Positions 17,111 to 26,242 are shown, numbered from the stretch's first letter. The stretch is 64,000 nucleotides of DNA from Xanthomarina sp035306605 (GCA_035306605.1 DATGNR010000042.1); one strand, 5' to 3'. Numbers and translations: made by a program. The notes: a model not told the origin generated them from the letters alone.

Positions 17111-17839
17111 ATGAAAATAATTTCCATGATCCCTGCACGATATAGTGCATCCCGTTTTCCAGGTAAGCTTATGCAAGATTTGGGAGGCAAATCTGTTATT
17201 AGGCGAACTTATGAAGCCACAGTAAACACTAACTTATTTGATGATGTGTTTGTAGTTACTGATAGCCAGATTATTTATGATGAAATAACAAACCACGGTG
17301 GAAAAGCCATAATGAGCAAGAAAGAGCACGAATGTGGTAGTGATAGAATAGCGGAAGCCATCGAATTTATGGATATTGATATTGTTGTAAACGTACAAGG
17401 AGATGAACCTTTTACAGAAGTTTCGGCATTACAAAAATTAATCGATGTGTTTAAAAACGATAATCAGAAAGAAGTTGATTTAGCTTCATTAATGGTAAAA
17501 ATTACAGATTGGGATGAAATTAAAAACCCAAATACTGTAAAGGTAATAGTTGATAATAATAATTTCGCTCTCTATTTTTCCCGTAGCCCAATTCCATACC
17601 CAAGAGATGAAACGGTTCCTGTAGTTTATCATAAACACAAAGGAGTTTACGCGTTTAGAAAAGAAGCCTTACTGGATTTTTACCGCTTACCTATGTTGAC
17701 TTTAGAGGCATCTGAAAAAATTGAATGCATTCGATATTTAGAATATGGAAAAAAAATTAAAATGGTAGAAACAGATGTTCAAGGGGTGGAAATAGATACG
17801 CCTGAAGACCTAGAACGCGCTAAAAAACTTTGGAAATAA
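17111..17839 (+). CDS. kdsB: 3-deoxy-manno-octulosonate cytidylyltransferase
   Basis: A 242-residue CMP-Kdo synthetase. It activates Kdo, or in some bacteria 8-amino-Kdo, with CTP for transfer to lipid A in the cytoplasm. Motifs: nucleotide-binding MIPARYSASRFPGKLM at the N terminus, NVQGDEPF (metal and CTP), FSRSPIPYPR and VDTPEDLE-like C-terminal IDTPEDLERAK. Length is normal. It leads a same-strand group with a HAD phosphatase, a KdnB-like oxidase and an acyltransferase. That group suggests the substrate could be the 8-amino sugar. Confidence 0.96.
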   Translation: MKIISMIPARYSASRFPGKLMQDLGGKSVIRRTYEATVNTNLFDDVFVVTDSQIIYDEITNHGGKAIMSKKEHECGSDRIAEAIEFMDIDIVVNVQGDEPFTEVSALQKLIDVFKNDNQKEVDLASLMVKITDWDEIKNPNTVKVIVDNNNFALYFSRSPIPYPRDETVPVVYHKHKGVYAFRKEALLDFYRLPMLTLEASEKIECIRYLEYGKKIKMVETDVQGVEIDTPEDLERAKKLWK

Positions 17840-17907
17840 ATACGATGTTTTCTTTGAAAATCCTGTGAATGGATACAAAAAGTATAACAATTAAGAGGTA
17901 AATAAAT

Positions 17908-18612
17908 TTGATTAAAGAATATAAAAATATAAAGGTAATAGGCTTTGATGCAGACGATACGCTTTGGGTAAACGAAACCTATTTTCGAGATGCAGAAAAA
18001 CAGTTTGCCCTACTTTTATCTAAATACGAAACCTTAAATAAAATAGACCAAGAGCTATTTAAAAAGGAGATAGATAATTTACCTCTTTATGGATATGGTA
18101 TAAAAGGGTTTGTTCTTTCCATGGTTGAAATGGCTTTAGAGTTATCCAATAATAGTGTTCCAAACAAAACTATTCAAGCTATTTTAGATATAGGTAAAGA
18201 CATGTTAAACAAACCTGTTGAGCTGTTAGATGGAGTAGAAGAAGTTTTAAAAAATCTTTCAGGCAAGTACAAACTTATTTTAGCAACCAAAGGCGATTTG
18301 CTTGATCAACAACGAAAATTAGAAAAGTCTGGTTTAACAGATTATTTTCATCACATAGAAGTGTTGATTGATAAACAAGAATCTAATTATTCTAAGCTTT
18401 TAAATCATTTAGAAATTAAGCCTTCTGAGTTTTTAATGATAGGAAACTCATTGAAATCGGATGTGTTACCATTATTAAATATTAAAGCACATGCTATTCA
18501 TGTGCCATTTCATACAACTTGGGTTCATGAGCAAGTGGATCAAAAGGAAACCAATGGTAAATCGTATAGAACAGCTGCTAGCTTGTTGGATATTTTACCT
18601 TTATTAAATTAA
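17908..18612 (+). CDS. HAD-superfamily hydrolase (YjjG/subfamily IA type)
   Basis: A 234-residue HAD phosphatase. Motif I is GFDADDTLWVNE (nucleophile Asp15, acid/base Asp17), motif II LATKGD, motif III lysine in the KQESNYSK region and motif IV MIGNSLKSDVLP. The alpha-helical cap lies between motif I and II, as in subfamily IA. It is not of the KdsC type, which lacks a cap. The start is TTG at 17908, preceded by AAGAGGTAAA; no in-frame ATG precedes the catalytic motif. It lies between kdsB and kdnB, so it could act on a sugar phosphate of that pathway. The substrate is not known. Confidence 0.88.
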   Translation: MIKEYKNIKVIGFDADDTLWVNETYFRDAEKQFALLLSKYETLNKIDQELFKKEIDNLPLYGYGIKGFVLSMVEMALELSNNSVPNKTIQAILDIGKDMLNKPVELLDGVEEVLKNLSGKYKLILATKGDLLDQQRKLEKSGLTDYFHHIEVLIDKQESNYSKLLNHLEIKPSEFLMIGNSLKSDVLPLLNIKAHAIHVPFHTTWVHEQVDQKETNGKSYRTAASLLDILPLLN

Positions 18613-18639
18613 TTAGATAATTATAGTTATTTCATATTC

Positions 18640-19722
18640 ATGAGTTATAAAAACTTTCCAATGGTGTCCAAAGTGATTTTCGGACGAGGTAGTTTTAATC
18701 AATTAGAAGAAATACTTTCACCTAAACGATTAAATACTAAAGCGCCATTCATTTATATTGTGGACGATGTTTTTCAAGGTAACTCTTGGTTAACATCAAG
18801 AATTCCATTGTCATACAATGATAAGATATATTATGTTTCTGCAGATGAAGAGCCTAAAACCTCCCAAGTAGATCAAATGGTTGAAGAAATAATCTTAAAA
18901 TTCAATGCTTTACCATCAGGAATAATTGGAATTGGAGGAGGAACCATACTAGATATAGCTAAAGCTATTTCAATTATGCTAACTAATGAAGGCGAATCTA
19001 AGGATTACCAAGGATGGGATTTGGTTAAAAAACCAGCTATCTATCATGTTGGGATACCAACAATATCTGGAACTGGTGCAGAAGTATCTAGAACAACTGT
19101 TTTAACAGGGCCAGAAAAAAAGTTAGGAATCAATTCAGATTATACACCATTTGATCAAGTAGTTCTAGATCCTGAATTAACCAAAGAAGTACCTGTGGAG
19201 CAATGGTTTTATACTGGAATGGACTGTTATATTCATTGTGTTGAATCTTTAAAAGGTACTTTTTTAAATGCTTTTAGTCAAAGCTATGGTGAGAAAGCAT
19301 ATGAACTTTGTGTAGAGCTGTTTTTAGACAACAACCTAACACCAGAGGAAGCACAAGATAAGCTAATGATGGCATCTTGGCATGGTGGAATGAGTATTGC
19401 ATATTCGCAAGTTGGAGTGGCACATGCCATGAGTTATGGTTTAAGTTATTTGTTAGGAACAAAACACGGAATTGGAAATTGTATTGTTTTCGATCATTTA
19501 GAAGAATTTTATCCTGAAGGAGTAAAGATTTTTAAAAAAATGAAAGAAAAACATGGAATAGAGTTGCCAAAAGGGATTTGCGCGAATCTTTCAGATGAAG
19601 AATTTGATATTATGATTGATGTAGCATTAGGTTTAGAGCCACTATGGGAAAATGCCTTAGGGAAACATTGGCAAAAAACAATTACTCGAAATAAACTAAA
19701 AGAACTTTATTTGAAAATGTAA
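18640..19722 (+). CDS. kdnB: KdnB-like 3-deoxy-manno-octulosonate 8-oxidase (iron-containing alcohol dehydrogenase family)
   Basis: A 360-residue protein of the iron-dependent alcohol dehydrogenase fold. The NAD-binding GIGGGTILDIAKA, the IPTISGTGAEVSRT loop, TGMDCYIHCVESLKGTFL and HAMSYGLSYLLGTKHGIGNC, with the metal-ligand histidines, resemble what I recall of Shewanella KdnB. That enzyme oxidises C8 of Kdo so that KdnA can transaminate it to 8-amino-Kdo. The location beside kdsB supports the call. No KdnA-type PLP aminotransferase is found in the window. A different iron-ADH substrate cannot be excluded without an alignment. Confidence 0.8.
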   Translation: MSYKNFPMVSKVIFGRGSFNQLEEILSPKRLNTKAPFIYIVDDVFQGNSWLTSRIPLSYNDKIYYVSADEEPKTSQVDQMVEEIILKFNALPSGIIGIGGGTILDIAKAISIMLTNEGESKDYQGWDLVKKPAIYHVGIPTISGTGAEVSRTTVLTGPEKKLGINSDYTPFDQVVLDPELTKEVPVEQWFYTGMDCYIHCVESLKGTFLNAFSQSYGEKAYELCVELFLDNNLTPEEAQDKLMMASWHGGMSIAYSQVGVAHAMSYGLSYLLGTKHGIGNCIVFDHLEEFYPEGVKIFKKMKEKHGIELPKGICANLSDEEFDIMIDVALGLEPLWENALGKHWQKTITRNKLKELYLKM

Positions 19723-19723
19723 G

Positions 19724-20272
19724 ATGCGAAAAATAGCTGAATTTATTTATTTTAAGATTTTAGGATGGAAAATAGTTGGAAACACTAATATATCTAAAGA
19801 TACAGTTAAAAAAGCCGTTCTTATAGCCTTTCCACACACTAGTTGGCACGATTTCTATATTGGAGTATTACTTCGAAAAGTTTTAGGAATTAAAGCTAAT
19901 TTTATTGCAAAGAAAGAATTGTTTATTTGGCCTTTTGGTTACTACTTTAGATCCATTGGAGGCAGGCCTATAGATAGAACTTCAGGACAAAATAAAGTAG
20001 AAGCCATTGCTAAACTGTTTGATGAAAACGACGAATTTAGATTAACTCTAGCTCCTGAAGGAACAAGAAAAAAAGTAGAGGAGTGGCGAACGGGGTTTTA
20101 CTATATAGCTAAGGCGGCCAATGTGCCAATTATTATGTTTACATTAGATTTTAAGAATAAACAAAATAAAATCTCAGAACCGTTCTATCCGACGGATGAT
20201 ATGGAGGCTGATTTTAAATTTATGAAAAAGTATTTTGAAGGCGTGGTTGGAAAAGTGTCAGGAAATTCATAA
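19724..20272 (+). CDS. Small PlsC-type 1-acyl-glycerol-3-phosphate acyltransferase family protein
   Basis: A 182-residue member of the LPLAT superfamily. The catalytic HX4D motif is HTSWHD (residues about 38-43), the acceptor block is FRSIGGRPIDR and the third block is LAPEGTRKKVEEW. It lacks a strong transmembrane helix. It acylates a lysophospholipid or ornithine-lipid type acceptor at the inner membrane; which one cannot be told. It follows the kdnB-like gene with a single base between stop and start, so it belongs to the same operon, and links the group to envelope lipid. Confidence 0.88.
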   Translation: MRKIAEFIYFKILGWKIVGNTNISKDTVKKAVLIAFPHTSWHDFYIGVLLRKVLGIKANFIAKKELFIWPFGYYFRSIGGRPIDRTSGQNKVEAIAKLFDENDEFRLTLAPEGTRKKVEEWRTGFYYIAKAANVPIIMFTLDFKNKQNKISEPFYPTDDMEADFKFMKKYFEGVVGKVSGNS

Positions 20273-20317
20273 TAGTTAGGTTATTTATATACAATTATCA
20301 ATTTTAGCCTAGAGTTG

Positions 20318-20358
20318 AAAACAAAAAAGCTACTTATTTTAAGTAGCTTTTTTGTTTT
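20318..20358. terminator. Bidirectional terminator after the kdsB operon
   Basis: A perfect 19-bp stem (AAAACAAAAAAGCTACTTA and its complement) with a TTT loop. A-rich left and T-rich right arms allow it to serve both converging operons. Confidence 0.93.
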
Positions 20359-20429
20359 TAGAAATAACAATTGTGATGTAATTTCTCTAAAAATATTGAA
20401 GTTATAAATTATAGGTAAAAAAACTTTGA

Positions 20430-21896
20430 CTATTCGCTAACCTTAAATTCCTTCATTTCTTTTAAAGGTTCTAATACATTATAATCTTTCCAATAACCAG
20501 GATCAAAAGCTTTAAGAGTTTCGTAATCAATTTTTCGTTTTTCAGTAGTAGCATTATAATTGGAAGTTGAAATGGATTTTTCATCCATAACTAAAATCTC
20601 GTTTTTTTCTTTAAAGATACCTTCTACTTTAAAATTGAATGCTACTTTATCCCTACTATCATTATCCTTAAATTTTATTGGTCTGTCAACATAAAAATAT
20701 CTATCCAATTGATCTACCATGTAATTTGGGTAGTAATGACCTTCTGGATGTTTTTTATAAATAACCGAACCTCTTTTATTTTGTTCTATATATTTAACTC
20801 CCAAAAGGAACTTTAAATTCAATTTTTCACCTTTTCGTCCTTTTGCAAACTTATAGTCAGCTCTTAAAATAGCAAAGGTTTCATGCGATACGTAAAAGGT
20901 TCCTTCAAAATCAGCAGAACCTCTTCGTGGTTCGTATTCTATCACATAAACCATTTCTGGTCCTAAAAATGTAATATCCTTAATCTCGTAATTGTATTTT
21001 TTTGTATCTGTAATAAAATCTAGAATGGTTTTGGATGTAAAACTATGATCATTTACTTTATTATGAACCATTTTTCTTATAAATTTCAATGAGTTAATAG
21101 TATCGTTTTTACTGTCTTTGTTTTCCTTTAGTGAAACAGAATCAGACATTTTAAACCAACCAGATTTTACAGTATATACCTTATCCTTATCTAAGTGTTT
21201 TAAAACAATAGCTTTAGCTTTTTCTGTTAAATTTTCAACGGATTGGTCGTTGCGCTCATCTAACAGCCTAATGGCTTTTGTTACTTCTAATTTTGAGTTT
21301 TCTACATCTTTAATTTTTAAATTCCCTACAAACTCCGTGTATTGTTTTGATTTGTTCTTTAATAAGGAGTTACTTAGTTCATCTAAATCGTTGTTAAAAG
21401 CTTCTAATTGCTTCTTTTTAAAACCTGAAGATTTATCTATTTTAAATTCGGCATCTTTTCCAACTATATATTCTGTTCTTCTACTAAAAATATCATAGGA
21501 AACTAAGTTGGTTTTGTAGTTAGTTTTTAAGTTTCTATTCACATAGTACATTATAGAATCTATAGTAAGTGGCTTGTTGGTTAAGTAAACCTCACGAAGT
21601 TCATTTACTTGGTCGTTTAATTTGTAAGTTTTTGAAGTGAATTCTTGAAGTTGTAAACCTAGTTTTTCAAAGCCTAAACAAGAAATATGAACAGAATCCG
21701 AAGGTTTAAAACCCGCTGTTTCTATTGAGAAACCTCCTTCTTCGTTTGTAATAACACCATGGTTTTCGCCAATTACAATTGCCGCTAAAGGTATGGGTTC
21801 ATTGGTTTTTGTAAGTACTTTCCCAGAGACTTGCTGTGCAATAGTGGTTGATATAAACCCAAGAGTTAAGAATAGTAATAGGTAGTTTTTACACAT
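20430..21896 (-). CDS. Exported protein with carboxypeptidase-like regulatory domain
   Basis: A 488-residue protein with a signal peptide (LLLFLTLGFISTTIAQ) followed by a CarboxypepD_reg-like beta sandwich (QVSGKVLTKTNEPIPLAAI to HISCLGFEKL, residues about 21-90). The rest, about 400 residues, is charged and has a beta-rich C-terminal half (YVIEYEPRRGSADFEGTFYV, then FAILRADYKF), similar to the DUF5686-type exported proteins of Bacteroidota but without a TonB barrel. It is likely periplasmic or facing the outer membrane. Substrate unknown. It lies between two terminators and is monocistronic. Confidence 0.8.
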   Translation of the reverse strand: MCKNYLLLFLTLGFISTTIAQQVSGKVLTKTNEPIPLAAIVIGENHGVITNEEGGFSIETAGFKPSDSVHISCLGFEKLGLQLQEFTSKTYKLNDQVNELREVYLTNKPLTIDSIMYYVNRNLKTNYKTNLVSYDIFSRRTEYIVGKDAEFKIDKSSGFKKKQLEAFNNDLDELSNSLLKNKSKQYTEFVGNLKIKDVENSKLEVTKAIRLLDERNDQSVENLTEKAKAIVLKHLDKDKVYTVKSGWFKMSDSVSLKENKDSKNDTINSLKFIRKMVHNKVNDHSFTSKTILDFITDTKKYNYEIKDITFLGPEMVYVIEYEPRRGSADFEGTFYVSHETFAILRADYKFAKGRKGEKLNLKFLLGVKYIEQNKRGSVIYKKHPEGHYYPNYMVDQLDRYFYVDRPIKFKDNDSRDKVAFNFKVEGIFKEKNEILVMDEKSISTSNYNATTEKRKIDYETLKAFDPGYWKDYNVLEPLKEMKEFKVSE

Positions 21897-21946
21897 AGTT
21901 TTTATTTTAAGACGACTAACTTATTGTATTGTTACTTATAAAGATG

Positions 21947-21978
21947 AAAAATCCCAAACGATTTGTTTGGGATTTTTT
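21947..21978. terminator. Intrinsic terminator after the YebC operon
   Basis: A 13-bp stem (AAAAATCCCAAAC/GTTTGGGATTTTT) with a 5-base loop, placed downstream of the minus-strand gene ending at 22000. Confidence 0.88.
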
Positions 21979-21999
21979 GAAATATTTATGAATTTATTT

Positions 22000-22611
22000 T
22001 TAGAAAGCTCCATCTAAAACACATAAGTTGTCATAATTACCATGGTACAGTCTGTAAGTACCATTTGGTTTAAAAACAATATGATTATAATCTAATTCTG
22101 ATTTATTGAAAAACGTATTATAGAAAAAATTATAAGAATCTATATATACATCCTTTTCAGGATTTTGCTTAATACTAGAATCTTTACTTACTATTAAATA
22201 ACCTTCAATTCTGTTCGGGTTTCTTTTAATCGATCTCCAATATCTTTTGTATTTAATATCGTGCTGTAGCTTTTTATCATTTTTTTTATAAAGATGAATA
22301 GCAATGGCTTTATTTCTATCTATGTCCTTGCCAACAATCTTTTCAAGTATTAACCGAACTTGTTCGTTTTCTGTTTGAGTCAATTTGTCTTCGATAAAAT
22401 TTTGACTAAGAAAATTTACAGTAATTCCATCTTCAACAATTGTTTTAGTGGGATATCCCGCCATTAAACATTCATTGAATTTTTTTTCAGATATATAAAC
22501 TCCTTGGGCATCTGCATATTTCACCTTCTTTCCAGAATCTTGTCCTAATGCCATTATTGGAACAAAACAAGAAAATAAAAATGAAATTACAAATGGCTTA
22601 AAGTGCTTCAA
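22000..22611 (-). CDS. Small exported protein of unknown function
   Basis: A 203-residue protein with a signal peptide (FVISFLFSCFVPIMALGQ). The mature part contains a charged segment with KYADAQGVYISEKKFNEC, a central lysine-rich region (HDIKYKRYWRSIKRNPNR) and a C-terminal VFKPNGTYRLYHGNYDNLC. There is no lipobox and no recognised domain. The start is TTG at 22611, because the signal peptide (KHFKPF...) follows directly and no ATG lies upstream in frame before yebC. It is 15 bp downstream of yebC on the same strand. The function is unknown. Confidence 0.75.
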   Translation of the reverse strand: MKHFKPFVISFLFSCFVPIMALGQDSGKKVKYADAQGVYISEKKFNECLMAGYPTKTIVEDGITVNFLSQNFIEDKLTQTENEQVRLILEKIVGKDIDRNKAIAIHLYKKNDKKLQHDIKYKRYWRSIKRNPNRIEGYLIVSKDSSIKQNPEKDVYIDSYNFFYNTFFNKSELDYNHIVFKPNGTYRLYHGNYDNLCVLDGAF

Positions 22612-22626
22612 TAGTAGGTTTTTAAA

Positions 22627-23349
22627 TTAGTCTTCAGAACTTTCCTCCATAGTGTGATATACATTCTGAACATCATCATCTTCTTCTAATTTTTCAAGAA
22701 GTTTTTCAACATCTGCAGCTTCATCTGGAGTTAGTTTTTTAGTAACTTGAGGTATACGCTCAAATCCTGAAGATAATATTTCAATACCCCGAGATTCTAA
22801 TTCTGCTTGTATGGTTCCAAAACTTTCAAAAGGTGCGTAGATTAAAATTCCGTCATCATCGGCAAAAACTTCTTCAGCACCAAAATCTATAAATTCTAAT
22901 TCTAGTTCTTCTGGATCTAACCCTTCGTTTGGAATTCTAAAGTTACAAGTATGATCAAACATAAACACAACAGAACCTGAAGTTCCTAAACTACCATCAC
23001 ACTTGTTAAAATAACTTCTAACGTTGGCAACCGTTCTTGTGTTGTTATCTGTAGCTGTTTCAACTAAAATAGCAATTCCATGAGGCGCGTAACCTTCAAA
23101 AAGAACTTCTTTATAGTCGCCTTGGCTTTTATCGCTTGCTTTTTTTATTGCTCGTTCCACGTTATCCTTTGGCATGTTAACAGCCTTGGCATTCTGGATA
23201 ACCGCTCGTAATCTAGAGTTACTAGCTGGATCTGGCCCGCCTTCTTTTACAGCCATTACAATATCTTTACCAATACGAGTAAATGCTTTACTCATGGCAG
23301 ACCAACGTTTCATTTTACGTGCTTTACGAAATTCAAAAGCTCTTCCCAT
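22627..23349 (-). CDS. yebC: YebC/PmpR-family protein (TACO1-like translational/transcriptional regulator)
   Basis: A 240-residue protein with the family start MGRAFEFRKARKMKRWSAMSK, the helix with NMPKDNVERAIKKA (residues about 56-69), the GYAPHGIAILVE block and the C-terminal YHTMEESSED tail. Members are DNA-binding regulators in some bacteria and relieve ribosome stalling at proline stretches in others; YebC2-type roles cannot be told apart by eye. It is cytoplasmic. It lies just upstream of a small exported-protein gene on the minus strand. Confidence 0.95.
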   Translation of the reverse strand: MGRAFEFRKARKMKRWSAMSKAFTRIGKDIVMAVKEGGPDPASNSRLRAVIQNAKAVNMPKDNVERAIKKASDKSQGDYKEVLFEGYAPHGIAILVETATDNNTRTVANVRSYFNKCDGSLGTSGSVVFMFDHTCNFRIPNEGLDPEELELEFIDFGAEEVFADDDGILIYAPFESFGTIQAELESRGIEILSSGFERIPQVTKKLTPDEAADVEKLLEKLEEDDDVQNVYHTMEESSED

Positions 23350-23514
23350 TTATAAAATTTTAATTTTAGGTTCCAAGAAAGTGGAAATATTATTTAATAT
23401 TTAGTTTGCGACACAAATTTAAAAAAATATGATAATCGAATGTGATTGTATGAAGAAAATTCACAGGTTTTACATTAATAGTTTTAAAATTTATGAACGA
23501 GATGACATTTACAG

Positions 23515-23805
23515 TTATTCCTGTTCTTCAACAATCATTTCTATCGCTTCAGCTAACTGAAAATCTTTTTCAGTAACACCTTTTGCAGAGTGTGTTGATA
23601 ATGTAATAGACAACACATTATAGGTGTTACTCCAGTCTGGATGATGATTTAATGCTTCACATTCAAAAGCAATTCTGCTCATGGCGCTAAAACAATCTTT
23701 AAAATTGTCGAATTCGAATTCTGCATGAAGGGCATCTTCATAATATTCCCAATCAGGAAAGCGCAATAATTTTTTTTCTATGTCTTGTTCTGATAATTTG
23801 CTCAT
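23515..23805 (-). CDS. phhB: 4a-hydroxytetrahydrobiopterin dehydratase (PCD/DCoH)
   Basis: A 96-residue pterin-4a-carbinolamine dehydratase, the full family length. The active-site block EALNHHPDWSNTYNVLSI carries the two adjacent histidines and the downstream Trp. It regenerates tetrahydrobiopterin during aromatic amino-acid hydroxylation. No hydroxylase gene is adjacent. It is separated from the upstream RmlD-like gene by 53 bp on the same strand. Confidence 0.93.
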   Translation of the reverse strand: MSKLSEQDIEKKLLRFPDWEYYEDALHAEFEFDNFKDCFSAMSRIAFECEALNHHPDWSNTYNVLSITLSTHSAKGVTEKDFQLAEAIEMIVEEQE

Positions 23806-23858
23806 TTTATTTGATTTTAATTAGCTCTAAATTTAATCAATTTCAATGAGACCATCAA

Positions 23859-24701
23859 CTAAACGGCTAACTCAGTTAAAATGTCTTCGCTTTTAACTTG
23901 TAAATGTTTTGGCAATAAGTTGCTCTGTGGTAAAACAGCTAAATAACGTTCGTCGTTAGTTGTGTAAACTCGTTTTATAATGGGTTGGAAGTTCCCAAAA
24001 TTTCCTATGGTTTTAATTATATTTTCTATAAACTCATCATGATGTACTAAGTCCGTACTTCCTAAATGAAAGATTCCTGTTTTATTTCGATTAATAATAT
24101 AATGGATTTGTTGTGTTAGTTTATAGTCTGAAGTAACATTCATCACTAAGTTGGGAAACACTTCTACAGCTTCGCGCGAATTTAATAATTCTTTAATTTC
24201 TTGAATTCTTGGTGATTGAGCTCCAAAAACCATAGGTGTTCTTACAATTACAACTTGCCTTTTAGGTAAGCGCATGAGCATGTTTTCAATTTTAATTTTG
24301 AAATGCCCATAAACACTATGGCTTAAGGTCTTGTCCTGCTCGTAACTAGGATATTTACTATAACCATCGAACACGTTAGCAGATGACAAAAAGATTATCT
24401 TACATTCTCTATTAGCTTTTAAATATTCGGAAATATGAGTGTGTGCAATTATTTGAGCCGAAAAATGTCCTCGTAAAGCTGAAATAATTATTGTGGGTTT
24501 TACGGCTTCTAAAATTTCAAAAACATCATCCTCTTCAATGTTATACTGAAAAAAGTGTTTGTTTTTTTCAAAAAAAGTGTTTGGTATATTATAGGTGCCG
24601 AATGTATTAAAGTAGGAGCAGAGTTCTCTGTACAATGCATTTCCTAAAAAACCACTTGCACCTAGTATTAATATTCGATGTTTATCTTCTCTTTCTTTCA
24701 T
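23859..24701 (-). CDS. RmlD-like NAD(P)-dependent sugar-nucleotide reductase
   Basis: A 280-residue extended short-chain dehydrogenase. The Rossmann signature ILGASGFLGNALYREL is near residue 13, IIFLSSANVFDGYSKY near 110 corresponds to the active-site Ser/Thr region and YGHFKIKIENM contains the YxxxK catalytic pair. These features match the dTDP-4-dehydrorhamnose reductase (RmlD) family. No other rml genes are nearby, so the substrate is not certain. It begins with the polar extension MKEREDKHR. Confidence 0.83.
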   Translation of the reverse strand: MKEREDKHRILILGASGFLGNALYRELCSYFNTFGTYNIPNTFFEKNKHFFQYNIEEDDVFEILEAVKPTIIISALRGHFSAQIIAHTHISEYLKANRECKIIFLSSANVFDGYSKYPSYEQDKTLSHSVYGHFKIKIENMLMRLPKRQVVIVRTPMVFGAQSPRIQEIKELLNSREAVEVFPNLVMNVTSDYKLTQQIHYIINRNKTGIFHLGSTDLVHHDEFIENIIKTIGNFGNFQPIIKRVYTTNDERYLAVLPQSNLLPKHLQVKSEDILTELAV

Positions 24702-24866
24702 ATAGTTCTAAATGGAAGAATACTAATTAAAATATAGGTTTTAAAGGTGATATGTTTTTAAGTATGACAGAATAACCTAAATTTTCCTCATTCATTTAAA
24801 CCCTGAGGTTAAACTGAAGTTTGATTGAGAAGTATGCTTACTGAAACAGTATTTTTTCCAGTGAAG

Positions 24867-24936
24867 CCAACTTCAAAAGTAAATACAATTTAAGATAAAG
24901 CTTGTTTGCACAAACTTAGGCTACTTTTGAAGTTGG
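24867..24936. repeat. 15-bp perfect inverted repeat in the gcvT downstream region
   Basis: CCAACTTCAAAAGTA (24867-24881) and its exact reverse complement (24922-24936) flank a 40-bp spacer that contains a second small palindrome (GTTTGCACAAAC). No T tract follows either arm, so it is not a normal intrinsic terminator. It sits in the 263-bp gap between gcvT and the RmlD-like gene. Confidence 0.8.
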
Positions 24937-24964
24937 ACTCAGGATAAATTATTTATTTAAGTAA

Positions 24965-26050
24965 TTATTCAGCTTTGTAAAACGGTAGTTTAACTACAGT
25001 AGCAGGTACCGCATTTTTTCTAATTTGAATATGGATTTTCGTATCTACATCAGCAAATACTTTTGGTACATAACCTAAACCAATGCCTATTCCTAAGGAA
25101 GGTGACATAGTTCCAGAAGTTACTCTACCTATTTTGTTTCCTTGAGTATCCACAATATCATAACCTTGTCTTGGAATACCACGATCGTCTAATTTAAATG
25201 CAACCAATTTATTTTCTAAACCACGAGCTTTTTCGGCCTCTAAGGCTTTAGAATTAGTGAATTCTTTGGTGAATTTTGTAACCCAACCTAAACCAGCTTC
25301 AAACGGAGATGTGGTGTCGTCTATATCGTTTCCATATAAACAGTAGCCCATTTCTAATCTTAGAGTGTCTCTTGCCGCCAAACCAATAGGTTTAATTCCA
25401 TAATCAGCGCCAGCTTCAAATACTTTATCCCAAACTTGTTTTACTTCGCTATTTTTACAATAGATTTCAAATCCACCACTTCCAGTATATCCAGTGGCCG
25501 AAATAATTACGTTTTCTATCCCCGCAAAATCACCCACAACAAAACTATAAAAGTTAATTTCAGATAAATTATGACTTGTTAAGCTTTGCATTGCTTCAAT
25601 TGCTTTTGGGCCTTGAATAGCAAGTAGTGCGTATTCATTACTTAAATCTCGGACTGTAGCACCTACATCGTTTTTATCAGCAATCCACTTCCAATCTTTT
25701 TCAATATTCCCAGCATTTACTACTAATAAATAGCTTTCTTCTTTTAAACGATAGATAATTAAATCGTCTACAATTCCACCATCTTCATTAGGCATATAGC
25801 AGTATTGTGCTTTTCCTATTGCTAATTTGCTAGCATCGTTGCTACATACTTTTTGAATAAGTTCTAAGGCATGCGGGCCTTCAATTAAAAACTCCCCCAT
25901 ATGCGAAACATCAAAAACGCCAACGCCTTTTCTAACAGTTTCATGTTCTATATTAACGCCTTCATACTGAACTGGCATGTTGAATCCTGCAAACGGAACC
26001 ATTTTTGCTCCAAGAGCTTCGTGAGTGGAATTTAAAGGTATGTTTTTCAT
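24965..26050 (-). CDS. gcvT: Glycine cleavage system aminomethyltransferase (T protein)
   Basis: A 361-residue T protein of normal length. It transfers the methylene group from the lipoyl H protein to tetrahydrofolate, releasing ammonia. Signatures: HEALGAKMVPFAGFNMPVQY at the N terminus, FDVSHMGEF, QGPKAIEAM, TGYTGSGGFEIYC and RLEMGYCLYGNDI, plus C-terminal VTSGTMSPSLG. The gcvH and gcvP genes are not in the window, as is common in Bacteroidota. Possible minus-strand promoters are in the 248-bp gap before the divergent nnr gene. Confidence 0.97.
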   Translation of the reverse strand: MKNIPLNSTHEALGAKMVPFAGFNMPVQYEGVNIEHETVRKGVGVFDVSHMGEFLIEGPHALELIQKVCSNDASKLAIGKAQYCYMPNEDGGIVDDLIIYRLKEESYLLVVNAGNIEKDWKWIADKNDVGATVRDLSNEYALLAIQGPKAIEAMQSLTSHNLSEINFYSFVVGDFAGIENVIISATGYTGSGGFEIYCKNSEVKQVWDKVFEAGADYGIKPIGLAARDTLRLEMGYCLYGNDIDDTTSPFEAGLGWVTKFTKEFTNSKALEAEKARGLENKLVAFKLDDRGIPRQGYDIVDTQGNKIGRVTSGTMSPSLGIGIGLGYVPKVFADVDTKIHIQIRKNAVPATVVKLPFYKAE

Positions 26051-26242
26051 TGAAATATGTTTTTATTTCCGAATTGCCGGAAATCTTATAAATTAATATT
26101 GAGTTGTCGAGCAAAAGTATCAAAAATTATCTATTCAATTCCATCTAGAACATGATAATATATCATCAAATATTTGTTAATATTTGAAAGGTTTTGTTAA
26201 TCAAATATTGAATTATAATTTTAAAGGCTCTAAAATTAACTG

